Of a DNA stretch of 64,000 nucleotides, positions 35,758-49,260 are shown in pieces. The notes beneath the pieces were generated by a model, which saw nothing but the letters and a program-made list of their open reading frames with translations, ran no database searches and had not been told where the DNA came from. This stretch comes from Blasia pusilla (Eukaryota; Marchantiophyta; Marchantiopsida; Blasiales), in assembly GCA_050084515.1 (NCBI GenBank), contig CM114272.1, positions 31,248,001-31,312,000 of the forward strand, given 5' to 3'. The position numbers and the translations under genes were made by a program. The first letter of the stretch is position 1. The number at the start of each line of letters is the position of its first letter.

Positions 35758-36130
35758 GTTATTCATTTTCGTGCAACCTTGCCACTACCCTATACCAATA
35801 TTGCATTGATTGTGCCTCAGTCACTCCATATGAGGCAATGATAAGTCGTTGCATGCGCGTGAACGCCTCTCTCATACTCTCGCCTAATCTCCTTTGAAAA
35901 TCTTGTAGACTCTTCAACTTGTCTATCCGCAAGCCCTGGTAGCTCCTTCCCAACCATCAAAAGAACTCCACTATCTTAATGAAATTGGGTGGCCCTCTAT
36001 CACCAAAGGTCTCACACTCCTCACTCTACTCGTCCTGAATATCACATCAACCTCTAATAATAACCACTTTGTCTCACCTAACTACTTAATCTAGCTCAAC
36101 CACGTCTGGCTCCCAATTGGTGAGCCAAGT
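35758..36130 (-). pseudogene. gypsy-type gag fragment
   Basis: Minus-strand translation gives DRGPPNFIKIVEFF, a stop, then YQGLRIDKLKSLQDFQRRLGES (partly quoted) and MREAFTRMQRLIIASYGVTE, which looks like the capsid region of a gypsy-type gag. Stops and a frame break precede and follow it. No pol is adjacent. It could belong to the same family as the fragment at 22243-22608, but the two pieces do not overlap, so that is unproven. Confidence 0.45.
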
Positions 36131-36924
36131 ACCACGGTTATAAATTATCTTTCCTCCTACTTGGTTGCCACGTCAGCCGCTCGGCTCTTGGTCCTGACTC
36201 TACTTGAGCTCCACATGAATACCTTGCCACACTTGCACGGCGCCCAATGCGGCACTTCCGGCCTTCTTGGTTGTATAGCGCCCTTAGTACGCCTCCTATG
36301 AGGCTCACAACTTAACCCCTACATTCTCTTAACTTTCTACATGCGTCCCCATGGGTGCTCCGACTTCTCCCTTAAGGCTGGATGCGTTGTGACTCTTTAA
36401 GCGGATGTCTCGCATTCTTTGGAGCTTCTTGCTCACTAATTCTCTTGGACTTACATCCTTGCGCTCTCCAAGTCCTTCGGTTTTCTTGCTTGAACTCCTT
36501 CTCTTGCTGCCTACTTTCCCCCGTTCAGTTCCGTGTTCTACTAGTTCTCATACCATTCCAATTTAATGGGCACACATACCTATGTATCCCCAAATTATTG
36601 GACCCAGTTACTCGGAGCCTTAATGGCTCTATTTCCTTCTTCAAGCCTCTCTCCGTCGGCTATTTATTCCTTCAGCGACGTTTAGTTAGAGCTGGCACGC
36701 CACCCTATGGCTACAACCCTGCTTTTACCCTCTTGCTTGCTCTGTTCTAGACTTCGGGCGCAATACCCTATGTACCCCTCGTCTCCTTGGTACCTCCCTG
36801 GATCCAAGGCTTGCGTCCGCCTCCTTACGCACTACAACCAAGAAGTCTACATAGACCTCAAGGATCAATTGTCCCAAATTTCAGATTAAGATGAGGTCCT
36901 TGAACAAGATAGAAATCAGAAAGG
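36131..36924. other. unassigned, probably retroelement-derived
   Basis: No clear coding frame. Near 36855-36920 there is a copy of the degenerate repeat seen at 19330-19700, which joins the next fragment directly. Confidence 0.35.
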
Positions 36925-37974
36925 CAACATTGAGCCTTCAGATACATACCTCTATTGAGGGCATATCACCCACACAATACATGACTTGACATGAGTTAGT
37001 CGTTAGACTCCAACCAAAGCATGAGTCAGATAGTGCGATGGTGTGCATCTTTGGCGATTACAACATCGGCAGAATGGTATGATGTGTTGGTAAGGAGTAC
37101 AATGTTGTATCCGCTTGGTTTCATCCTTGATTTATGGCAGGAGACGGTTTCTTATCAACCTGTATGGGGATCAAATGATGGATAGGTAAGCCATTTACCG
37201 ATATTGTTTGCACGACGTAGTGGTGGTTGACCACATGACGATATGATGACCACGTTGGCAGAATTCATAGATGGTGTTAGTTGACCAGGAGAGTTGTTGG
37301 AGGGGATGCACATGTTGAGGACAACCTTTTAGCAGATATGCCCATGGAGAGATATGCCAAGGTGGATATCTCTTCCCATAGTTATGAGACCTCTTCATCG
37401 TTGTTGCAATTGGGTAAGAGCGTTGAGTTGTAGAGGAGTGCAAGAGAGCACCTGAGGTAGCGTAGACCCGTGCTTGTCTCTTGGAGCAAATAGAGTTAGG
37501 TGACAGTTGTGCTCTTGGATTAAAGATTTGACACCTTGGATACCACACATCTTGTGTGGCAACCTCTGGAGGAGGGTGCGAGAATGTTAGATCTCTTTGG
37601 AGGCATCAACACGGAGGTTAGCTGCAGTGTTGCACAGTGATATATAGATACATTGATATCTCTAGGCATAAATAGCGGAGATGGATCCGTGAGCGAGCAT
37701 GTATTGGGAGATGTTGCGGGGATGACAACAGTGACGGTGCTAGATGTGTATAGAATAGGAGATCATGTCAGGTAGATATGATCTCCTATGTTTGCTATCT
37801 GGAGTTAGAGGAATCCAACTGCCAGCTAGGGGGGGCAGTTGTGTGGTCTCAATAAATATGCATGAGTACATTTTGTTTATGAATGGATGAACCCATGTGT
37901 TGGGAAGATCAGTGTTGCGTGGTGTGGATATGACCAACAGTGTGCATTGTGTAGCGATGTGTATGTGCATGACA
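36925..37974 (+). mobile_element. gypsy-like terminal fragment ending ..GCATGACA
   Basis: Aligns by eye with the reverse complement of 20650-21400: CATTGAGCC..ATACCTCT, GGATACCACACAT.TTGTGTGG, GTTAGATCTCTT, GGCAGTTGTGTGGTCT, and the end GTATGTGCATGACA at 37974, which also matches the end of the solo LTR at 61371. An internal segment (about 37050-37500) has no counterpart at the first site. No start TG(T/C)ACATC is found, so this is a fragment rather than a whole LTR. Confidence 0.55.
37755..37789. repeat. 12-bp inverted repeat
   Basis: ATAGGAGATCAT at 37755-37766 and its exact reverse complement at 37778-37789, with an 11-nt loop, inside the retroelement fragment. Confidence 0.85.
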
Positions 37975-39480
37975 CTTTGCTCAAGGGCTTCTAACCATGA
38001 ACGTGCCACATGAATCAATCTATTGATCTCAAGGTCCACATCATCCTTGGACGTTCTCCTCCTCCTCCTTGTAACTTTGCGATATGAAGTCTTTATATGA
38101 CTCCAAGTGGCAAGCCCTCCTTCTCATTGACCTATGTCCACCCCCATAACCTTCTAGCCTCTAACATGATGTATATATGGATGTTTGGTGCACTAGCAAG
38201 AGATCCCAGACTCCCCTCTGATGTAGATGCGACATATGAGGTTGCCATATACAAACATGTTGTTTCGGTAACATACACAAGTTGAAATTTATAATTATGA
38301 AGGATCTTGGAAATGATTTGCTAATTTACCAAGATTAAGAGTATGTCCCAATTTGCAAACACCTACTTGCATGCTTATTTTTTGTGAAGAATGTTGTCAA
38401 TAATCTCGTTATCACATGCCCTATAGGATATTTACAAAGGATTCAATTGAAACCCTAAAGCCATACCTCAGTCCTTGCTTCTAGAGTTGTTTGGATAGTA
38501 GGTTAGATATTGTAGATCATCCAAACCCTTTGTAATGTTCTTAATAATGTAGTTTAAAAAAAATTAAGATGGGAAAAAATGAATAGAAAGGAGACTAGGG
38601 AACACTCCAAGGAAAATTTAAAAAGAAAATTATAAGATTAAAAATCAAAATAATAACTGTTTTTTTTTCATTCTCCACCTTATTTAGTATAGAAACCCCA
38701 TTTTTAAAAGCCAATTTTGAAAGGCTTCTACATGTGGCATGCGAGGTGAGCTTCTTAAAAATGGGGTGCTCTCAATAATATAGATAGATGAGGAATGTTC
38801 ACTTAAATAGATAGATGAGTGCTCACTTAAATGACATTAAAGGAGTTAAAGGAGAAAAGTAACTTAGATTCACATAATAAAGAGTAGACTTAAAATATTT
38901 AAATAAGTGGATTATAGAAAAAACTTAAATAGATTAAGGATGGTAAAGAAAATTGAGTTTTTTCAATGTAGAGGACGATGGTTTTCGTTCATTTTATGAA
39001 GAGATGCATAGATAAGATGTGGCAAGAGTATCCTTGGAATGGGTGCTCAAGAAAATATCCAACATGACATGATAGGCCAACGATAGAGCAAGTAACGGTT
39101 GCAACATGTGTGATTCTAGACAATCAAATTGAGATATTGTAGTTGGTTGGGTCATCTCTAGATATATCCAGCTCAATGCCAATTAGGGCATGTCTAATTT
39201 TTCACGTACAAACACGACTTGAGTTTTTTAGGATAGATGGATTATAGATGTCTAAGAATTAAATTTACGGAGAGATATGGATTAACACAACATATTCTCT
39301 CACAATTGGACTTCATCTTCCATATAATGTGTTCGCGATGACTTTCAAATATTAGAGAAATTCAAAATAATCTATTTCCTTTTTATAAGAAGAAAATAAA
39401 ACGGTCTAGAAATTATAAATAAAAACACCTTATTAAATTCATTAAAGAAAACAACCCCCACATCGCGAGTGCTTACCAAA
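37975..39480. other. AT-rich intergenic DNA
   Basis: No gene, RNA or ordered repeat seen. Confidence 0.45.
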
Positions 39481-39850
39481 ACGCATTGTTAGTTGTTGTT
39501 ATTCTCGGGCACAAGGTCAATGACGGACGTGTCAAAAATCGTTGACATATTAACAGTTAACGTCACTAACCGGCGCCAACTATCCCGTTCTCCTTGGCAT
39601 GTGTGAAAGCGAGACACAGCGCGCAGGCGAGCTATTTTCTGTGGAGTTACTTCCCACAGAGGCTTTCTGTCGTCCCGTCCAATGAGAGCCGCGAGAAAGC
39701 CGCGGACCAAATGTGGGCACGTCATCGCCTGCCAACAGTGACAACAAGCTGTCTTGGCGTCTTGTGAGTTTGTCGTTTTCCGGCTAAATCTGCACCTTGA
39801 AGTTTGACCTGACCCCACCGTGTCATTCAAGACTCCAGGTCTACTTTTAA
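39481..39850. other. small GC-rich island, no recognisable gene
   Basis: A short CpG-richer patch in AT-rich surroundings. The 113-codon minus-strand frame at 39489-39830 (Cys/Arg/Thr-rich) matches nothing I know. It could be a promoter fragment or an exon of a lost gene. Confidence 0.3.
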
Positions 39851-42800
39851 TTGCTACAGTAGCCTTTTTTTCCCCCCTTTTACTTTTGTTAAAATAATTA
39901 TTTCAATTAAAAAAGTGAGGGCATAAATGGAAATACTCAAGGTTTGCGATTCGATTGGTTGTGAGCGTTTTTGTTGCGATTCTCATATATGTTCAAACGT
40001 CTTTCTTATGTATTCAATTCGTGAATATTAAAAGTGAAAAAAATAGTCCGTTTTCAAACGAAAATCTTGAAATTAGAATGTGCAAAGGTATTTTCTTTAC
40101 CCATTTTTTGAAGTTTTAGAATTATATATTTTTATTTTAATATGTGTTGTGCTGCTCTTTTCCTAAACCTGAAGCTTTTAGAGAGTTTTTCTTCTTTCAC
40201 TTCCCTCCTGCCATCATGGTCTTAGACCTACTTGGCTTTTACAATCCTCCACATTTGTTTCCTTCTTGGATTTTTCCATCTGTTTCTGTCTTTTCTCAAG
40301 TTTTCTTAGTTTCATCTTTTTATTTCCATGTAAATTGAACATTTCCATTCCAATTTTCTCCACATGTCTTGACTAATTTACTATGCTTTAACATGTGTTA
40401 TTTTGTCTCATGTGAAAGAAGTGCTAAGCCTTTCTCTTAGACTAGTCCTACATTGCATGTGTCTGCAATGCATTGGGCTAGAATATAGAAAGCCCTATTC
40501 CATAGCTTTTCTTTATTCGGAAGGCTTCTGAATCACTTCTTTTAGTAAGTGTGAATTTCTATTCCCGATAAGAGCCTTACGGTCTTAATAGTATAGATGG
40601 TGGTCCCTTTGACTTTAATTCAATCTAGGGAGAAAGTATTTGAGTAAATCTGTATAAAGAAGTGGCTAGAAACCCACCCCTTCACCAATCTTAAGAAACA
40701 AATAGAATTCAAAGATATGAATTCCAGAAAAGATTACTATCAATTTGAGGGAGAAAAAAGAGGACCCCTTTTCTATGTACAATTTTTTAACAACCCTTCG
40801 GAAGTATTGTCTCGAGTAAAGGCAAGTCAAAGTTGATAGTTAGGTTTCAAAGTTTCCATTGAGGAGCCATTCAAAACTATAAGCAATTACTTATGCAACT
40901 ATGCTCCCATCAAATGTTTGGAAGTTCAATCACCTTCAATATAAACAAGATCAAAGTAAATCCTAGTAGAGTAGGCTTCAACTTGGTTCACATCAAGTTT
41001 TTTTTTCAGATTTTTTAAGTCGAAATGTAAAGCCAATTAATCGATAATATCATATCTCTCGATTTTGAAATTTACAATGAATGCTCAAATCTCCTCCCAA
41101 TAGAGTTGAGAAATTTCAAAATCTGAACTTGAATTTTCCTCCCACAATTTTATGCTCATATATTAATAAAAATAATAAAGATTCTATATTTCTTAAAAAG
41201 ATGAGCTTCATTCTCTTGATAGAGTTGAGCTACAAGGTTGAGCGTAATCCATAATTTTTAGGGACTAAGTTGGAGAGCATTTTGGTCTTCCAACACGAGG
41301 TAAGATGGGGGAGCAAAAGTGAGAGCACTTGAAGGCATACATGATTCATCAATGCACACATTGCATTTGGACAACATGGGATCAAGAATTTTTTCCCAAA
41401 TGAGTCAATCAACATAGGAACTTGAGTACAAAAGTATATGAAGTTTGAGTAGCGTGTGATAAGGAAAGATTAGGGTTTCTATGGATGCGTCACAAAAAAA
41501 TTTCGGCTCTCGATGGTTGCAAAATTTTGTAAAAATGGAATTTGTAGCTTTCAATAGCATTTAAAATTTGTACAACTCTCCATATCCACAAACCGTTGAA
41601 CATTATTGAGCAATGACATCCATAGAAAACCATCCAAGCAAGTCCATTTGTGATGTTGCTGGATGATTGATGTGGTATCCTCTTCTAGATTAGAGAAAAA
41701 ATCTACACTAGATGGTTCTTAGGATTCTTAGGGTAGAATAATGTTGAGCATGGCCTCTCCTCTCTCTTCCTCCCATTCTTTCTATCTTTCTATCTCTTTG
41801 AGTTAGATTCTTACTAATTTTTTATTTTTAATTTTGCTTTGTGCCATAGATGTCTATGCTAGGCGGAAAAAGAAGTTGGGGAGGGGGGGGGGGAGGGGGA
41901 ATAAGAGAAACGGTTTTTCTTAGTCCATGTTGCACATGGGCTTGATGAATGATTCTATAAATATATTTAAGTGATGGTGGATCCATCACATCAACCACCA
42001 CTTAACCACTCCAGATATGGCCTTGGAAGGCCACATCCACCGTTAATGAAGGGAAAATTTTCCCACAACTCAATTTTTTCAGAGGTGTACATTAGGAACT
42101 CTATAAAATAGTCTACCTTGCATCGAAATTATAAGATCATGATTAGAGCAAGGAAGTTGGTGGAGCAAGTAGCAACTAATAATGAGGAGCAAGCCATATG
42201 GCTTGAGATACACATAATGCCACTAGTAGTATGTGATTGACTGTCATGGCACCGGATCCTAGAGAAAGTGTGCCCCCTCTATCCAACAAACACATAATTT
42301 TGGCTGAGGTAGCCCATAGGGGTTCATAGATGCATTTTTTAGTAAGCATAATTATGTCCATTCCAATATACTTGAGTAAATAGAGTTTCCTAGTCCACAG
42401 TAAATTTTGATTTATATGACAACATTTATTTGTTGCCAAATAATGTACTCAACATGGAGAGTATCCAACCTCTAAACATATGCATAACATATGGCCTCAC
42501 AAATCTCCATGTGAATGTAAGAGCAAGTATTTTTGGCAATATACGAGATGCTCAAGACGTTGGTATGTGAGAATATAACTATATATTTCATATTCATCCT
42601 CTTGAATCTAAGAATTAAATAGAATAATTTGGTTCTTGAATTTTTTGGTATTACTAATCATCATTCTCATCTTGTAGCAGAGTATGCCCACGGTGGTAGA
42701 GCTAACCTTATAGAGGAGCAAAGCTTGCAAGTCATCTAACCAACCCACATAATTAGAGGGAGCCTTGCATTGCGCGCACAAGATGCCAAAACTCAACTGA

Positions 42801-45800
42801 TGAGTTGCTTTTCCATTAGACCAGCAATAGGAGGAGTTAGATAATGGGGCCGCCTATGATAATGAGGATGAAATTATTGACATATACATTTCAGAGATCA
42901 AATATCGGGAGGATAGCTGAAAGTGGAGGATATTAGGAGAGTTACGTTAGAGTGACACTTCACCATCACGACATCAACAAAGGAAGGTCTAGAGTCAATT
43001 TTCATCACCATTTTTGACATTGTCGTACTTTAGGTAGGCCATAACCATAGTCAACAACTATTTTGGGCAACATGCTTAGAGGGCACTCAAGTGGACATCA
43101 CTCTTCCATGTAGGTTCCCTTGAGCGGATAGAATACCAATATAGCCCCATATCCTATGGAGGCACATTTTAGTGCGTAGTCGAGTTCTCCTAATTGTGAT
43201 CCATGCACCCAATGCCATCCATGGGAGGAAATAATGTCATGGATATCGATTAATAGTACTAGCTTATGGCCAATTCCCTAGTACAGATGGGCATAAGTAG
43301 TACATAGTCACATAGTCGGTCAAGTATACAATAAATTATGAGGATGTATACCTTGATTCCCTTATAAAATAAATTCCTCACGTTTCTAAGTATTTTCTCC
43401 ATTTTTATATCATATAATGTTATGATTTTGTATGCATGATGCTAATTCCTCTTTCAAAATGAAAGAGTGATATGAAATTTCTTACTTCCATGTGAAACCA
43501 ATAATGTTTGGACAACAAGACCAGGATTGGGTCAATGTAGTGGAGGACATGTCTTTCTACAACATAATCCATATTTTATTTGGTGAGCCCACCTCTTCCA
43601 TTAAAGTGCATGAAACTTAGTCATAATCCAATGAACATATGATTGGCCAAGTTGGAATTAGTTCCAAGCAAGTAGCTTTGGCTAATAAGAATCAGAAATG
43701 GTGAATGTCATATGCCAATTACAAGAGGAATGTAGAGCATATAAAGGATCTAGAAAACTTTTCTATGCTGCATGGTAGTGGGAAGAAAATTTCAATCCGC
43801 TAGAGGAACCAAAATAAGTTTTGGCCACTACCTTTGGAATTGTGGTGGGAATTCAAGGAATTGACTTTGTGTGAAACTAGTTCCCATGGTTTGACAAGCA
43901 GTTTGTACAAGGCCCAAGTACTTATCCACCGCGACATGCTGATCACTATTATCTTGATTGTTATGTACTGTGAGCCCGATGAGAGGTTACTAGAAAAGTA
44001 TTTCAACCTATGGATCAATCAATTCCTCCAAGATGACGCGGGCAAACATCTTCATGGCCACTAGAGGGAGGTTTACATATACCAATATCAAGAATGGTGT
44101 TACTTTGGAAAAAAAAATTTATGCTAGGTGCCTTTCTTTTTTTTCCTTGCATATACGCGGTGCTTGGAGACATACATAATTTTAAGCCCCTTGATGCAAA
44201 GAAGTTGGACTTTGATTTCACCTAGAAATCCCCTAGTAGAATTTTGAGCATGGATCATCGTGGGATCACATTCTTCCTCAAAATTGATTTTCGAACTAGC
44301 CTCTATCCACTCATCACCTTCACCAAAGACATAGATGTAGAAAATTACTCAACAACCAATCTCATTGACTAAGTATCAGTCACTCAATCTTCCAACCTTC
44401 AACTAGGTTATGAGTTTATGGAATGAATGCCATATTAATTTCAATAATCCAATAAAATTCTCATTGGCTACTTGAATGCATGTATTGAAATCATGCTTTT
44501 ATGCATATTTTGAGGCCATTCATTATGCTATAGCCAAATGAGGGACTGCGAGCTATAAATAACTAAGGTTCCCTAGAAATTATTGATATTCCTCAAAGGT
44601 GCTCAATTGACTCATCCTCTAACACAGTTGCATGGAACTGGAGAAGTGAGAGAAGGGGTAGGAGAAGAGTAGGGGATTTGTGGGTACTGATTGCATTGGG
44701 CGTGGGAACAAGGTTTAGTAGAATATTTGGGACCAAATATTATGAATGGATTTTTCAAAAGAAAGTTACAAAATATTCAGGTTAAATTGCCATGTAGCCA
44801 AAAAGTATGTATTACACCAAATTATGATGGGGTGTCCACTTGTTGGGATCACATACTTGAGAGAAAATATTGAATCTCAATTTATCCAAAATCTTGTGTG
44901 GGAGGTTGACAACAAGCGCAAGGTGGGAGGGGAGGGTGAGGGCAAGAGCGAGCGGGATTAGGGTGGGAGGGGGGCAGGATGGTAGATGGGACAGTGTCTA
45001 GGAAATAAAAAATGTGCAGGAAAATTTCTCGTATAGTGAAGTTTGTGCATAGGATGGACTTGGAAATGCTTAAGCTTGTGTGCAACTTTTCTTTTGCCAA
45101 AGGTTCAAGCATTTGAAGCATGTCACTTCTTGTCATTAGCCAAACATACTTGTAAGTATCACACATAAATAAAATGTTAGCCATTGAGAAAAATGTAAGC
45201 AAAGAGGTTGTAAAATGGATTTTGACTAGTAGTTGTGAACATGCAAAGTTTCTAAGGATTGAAATTGGAGGAGCTCACAGTAAAAAGTTTATGCATCCAT
45301 AGAGTAGTTTGAGGTCCTATTGTGGTTTGTCTTACCAATATGTTCGGGGCATTGATTAAATACAAGTATTGTACCATTGATTAGTTTTATGTAGTTGAGA
45401 AAAACTTACTTTTTCATTGAATTTATGCACATTCACCATCAAAAAACTAGTTTCGGAGTGTATTATCTAATACCACTATACAATATTTAGTGAAGTTTGC
45501 AAAAAATCCCCACAAGATATCCCACTTGAAGAATGAATGCGCCATGCAAGTACCTTTCTCATTATGGTCAAACATCACTAGTAGGGATAAGGGGATGCCT
45601 ATGGTTTCTTTGTAAGCCTCTTTTTTTGGCCTAGATTACTAATTTGCGAGTATCTTTTTGGAATGGATTAAAAAAGGATTGGATTGAAATTATTACAATA
45701 ACTTTTTGTACTATTATAGTAAAAAGATTTATTGAAATAATTAAATTAAATTTATTACATTAAGTTTAGAATTATTGTACCAGAATGATTAAAAAAAATA

Positions 45801-48589
45801 AAATTAAAAAGAAGAAAATCTTGACTTTTTCCTTTTATTTATAAAATTTTCCATCTTCTGCACAAGATGTTATTTGGAAAAAATAATAGTGTTATTTTTA
45901 GATTGGAGGAGAGGGAGAATAAAAGAAAATTGAAAAGAAAAAGGGATCAAATATGAGGATAGGAATAGGAGATTTTTGGGATAAATAAAGCCCACACATA
46001 CTTCATGATGAGATCATTAAAAAATCTCCTATTTTTGGGAGAAACGATGAAATCTATTTTCTTCTAAAAAATGGGAAGTTGAATAAGGGAAAGAAACTAA
46101 ATTCCCCTCAAATCATATTGCCATGTGATTTGAAATCCCAATAGTAATAAGGTTACAAGAATGCACGATTAGGCTTATTTGAGGCAACCTCTATCTTATC
46201 CCTCAAACACCAAGTTCAATAATAGATTTCCCTATGATAGTAGCAAAGTATCCACCATAGTAGCAAAGTATACGATTCCAACATAATCTCCTAGAGATTG
46301 AGTACTTTGGCTCCAAATCCAACATTCAATATTTTTTTGCCCAACGCTCTTAACTTCCAACCTTGTCTTTGAATTCTCATCACCCATGATATGCTTAAAC
46401 TCATGACTAATCACCACATTTTTAAAGTATTTTTGAAGTTAAAAATTCCAATCACAAAAATGTAAATTTTGGCAAATTAGGCCTTCCTCAGCAAAAACAA
46501 CCCTCACCTATTAGAAAAAAAGTCCAAAAACATGCAATGGGTAGCTTAAGTATGGTGATTCTTGATGAATTTCACCATTTTATGAGATTCATATGAAATC
46601 ATCACTTGGAGGACTCCCCAATAGGATACTAGAAGTATGTACATGCATTTCAGGATTAACCTCTTTCTTCACAAGAACTTCATTTATGGAGTTTGTAAAT
46701 CCATATGTATGGCGTAATCCTTTATTCTCTCTGCATGTAGGTTGAACACAAGTAGTCCTTTCATCTTTACTTTCCATCTATATATTGACTAAAGTTTTCA
46801 ATTTCCATTGCATTGAATAAGGATATCTTGCAAACTTGGACATTTGAATGTCTTATATCTTTCTATTATTTATCCTAATAGATTCCCTACTTAGATGTTG
46901 GCATAATCTAGTAAGATTATGTATCAACTACCCTTTGGAGTGGTTGTAGATTGCAGTGCACGTCCTATTAGTTACCCCAATGGGAAAAAAATTATAAATT
47001 TCACAAATTCATTTGGACCATCCCGTGCCTTTGAAGGCAAATGATCTTCGTCCAAATTGTAAGTCAACAAGCCTCCGAAAATAATCTTACCATTGTTCTC
47101 TCCATAATCATCATGTATTTTACACTTGAATGCACCTTAAAGAGAACTTCAATATTTTGAAATCTAAAGCAAGTAGGAAGCGGTTTTCCCTCCATATGCT
47201 TCTAAAGAAAAAACACTCGAGAGTTTTCCTATACTCACTACCCCTCTTACAATGAAAGTATTAAATGAAAAGAAAGTTATAGGGGCCTTCTCTTACCTTA
47301 GGAACGCCTCCTTTTCAACCACTCCCCTATTTTCAAATATCCCCAGTATTTTGACCAACCCTAAACCATAGATCAAAAAATCGATCCATCACAATTTGTT
47401 TTCCGGAACATAACTCTTGAGATGCTAGCGGGTGTTGTTCGAGAGTAGGGGTCTACCTTTAAAGATGGCCTCGCATCTGGACAACTTCTAGCGTCTATTT
47501 GGTGCCCAACATACCTCCTGGCTTCTCACACTCTTTTATGTTAAACATTCATCGGCTTGTCATCCGATGCACTCGTAATGTCCAACATCTGACACTCTCT
47601 TGTGGCCCTCAAGGGCCCTTTTGTGCCCAATGCATCTCACCCCTCTAGCTCCTAACACTCTCTAGCGGTTGGCCCTTTGACATACCTCCGGAGATCGAAA
47701 AGAAAATCCATCGTCTAAATTTTTGAGAAAAGGGGAAAAATTTTGGTCTCCAAAATTTCATGTACTTTTTTTTTGTCCAAACCTTGATTGCAACTTGCAA
47801 GAAAGTTTGAATAAACCTTTGATTCTTCCATTAGAGTTTACAATTATGAATTGGCTTAATGTCTATGGTCTACATCTTAAACTAAGGTTTTGTGCCTACT
47901 CCTTTTCTCTTTTTTCTTGTTGAAAATTTGTGCTTTTGCACCATGAATTTTTGTTTCACGAGAAAACAAGTCTTAAGCCTTTTTCTTGTCATAATTTTAT
48001 TTATGTCCAACTTTGTGGTCATGCAACTTTTATCTCTACATATAGAGTAACATAATGGATATATCTACCCATAAAAGTACAAGTTTTTTTTTATAATTTT
48101 GAACTTATGATGGCTTGGACTACGTTGTGTATTTTTGTGTTGAGGACCTACTTTCATCCACATGAGAAAATTATATCACATCTCTCACCTTTGTCAACAA
48201 GGGACCTATGGAGATCTTCCTTGCTCACCTTTGGGTGTTTGCCTCTTAAATTACATGTGTAGATATTCATTTTGATATTGAAGTTCTTTAATGTATGAAA
48301 AAAATATCCACATCCTCTTCAATGGGCTATCAAACTATTTTTATTAAGTGGGACAAATCCCCTTTTTTTGCTAGGTGGCGGGGAACTTCTTCAACAGTGA
48401 CATTGTACCCAATGAAAATAGATATATAAGAGCCTAAAGGTATCAAGGAAACTAGTAGATTAGCCTAAAAATATGAAGAGAAAGACGACTATTCCACTAG
48501 AGCTTTGGTTGTAGGTCGCTAGAACTAGCCTAAGGCAATATTGGAATAAAAGGCTCAAAGGAAGGTACATGCTTAGAAGGATTCCAAAT
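39851..48589. other. long AT-rich gene-poor stretch
   Basis: All frames are short and none resembles a known protein or a retroelement motif. A G-rich run lies at 41881-41900. Patches such as 42170-42800 and 47400-47700 look like old, unassignable repeats. I see no tRNA or rRNA. Confidence 0.45.
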
Positions 48590-49260
48590 GCCAAAAAGAT
48601 GAAGTGTATCTTTTGCAAATCCTCAACCTATTTTTCCTTGTTGAAAAAAAGATTTATTTTTCAAAAATTTTGCAACCAATGGCTTAAGATGAGTAAGTAT
48701 TTAAGTTATTGGATGGGGTGCCAAAGAAGCTAGCTTCAATCAATAGATGTGAAGAACTTTTTATTTTTAAATTTATTTTAATGGGTTCTATGATCCCTCC
48801 AAAAAAAACTTTCCTCTGTAGAAGTGGATCCTATGCATGATATGATTTCTTTTCCTTTTCTTTTGAAAAGAAATTTCTTCTCAAAGTTTGTAACCGATGT
48901 ATTTCTCAAAGTTATTGGGTGGGATGCCGAGGTGGTATTCTCTACAAAACTTAGTTCAATCAATTAATGTGAGGTTCCTTGTTAAATTCTACTTCTCTAA
49001 TTTTTAAAACTGAATTCTATGACGTCCAAAAAGTTCACTAAGTAATAATGACTCCTATAAATCATAAATCCTAATTTTTCATTTTTGAAAAAAATACACT
49101 AGTTGCAAAGAAACCAATGAGTTGAGTCTTAGATGAGTGAATCTTAAGAGTTACTGGATGGGTGCCAATGTGTTGTTTTCCAAGAAACTAACTTCACTCC
49201 ATATGAAAATCCTTGTCATTTTTACAAGTTCCATGATTGGCTCCAAAAAGAGTTTACTTC
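48590..49260. repeat. three degenerate tandem copies of a ~250-bp unit
   Basis: A pattern of TTATTGGATGGGGTGCC, then AACT(A/T)..TTCAATCAAT.GATGTGA, then TTCTATGA..TCCAAAAA recurs near 48710, 48915 and 49150 with many differences. Spacing is about 205-235 bp. The copies are too diverged to set unit borders. Confidence 0.6.

Noticed and set aside
39489-39830. 113-codon minus-strand frame as a gene
   Set aside because: Composition-driven, no similarity, no supporting splice or start context; kept only as a GC-rich patch.
42176-42796. Minus-strand frames possibly from a copia reverse transcriptase
   Set aside because: No catalytic or integrase motif could be found; similarity was too vague to assign.
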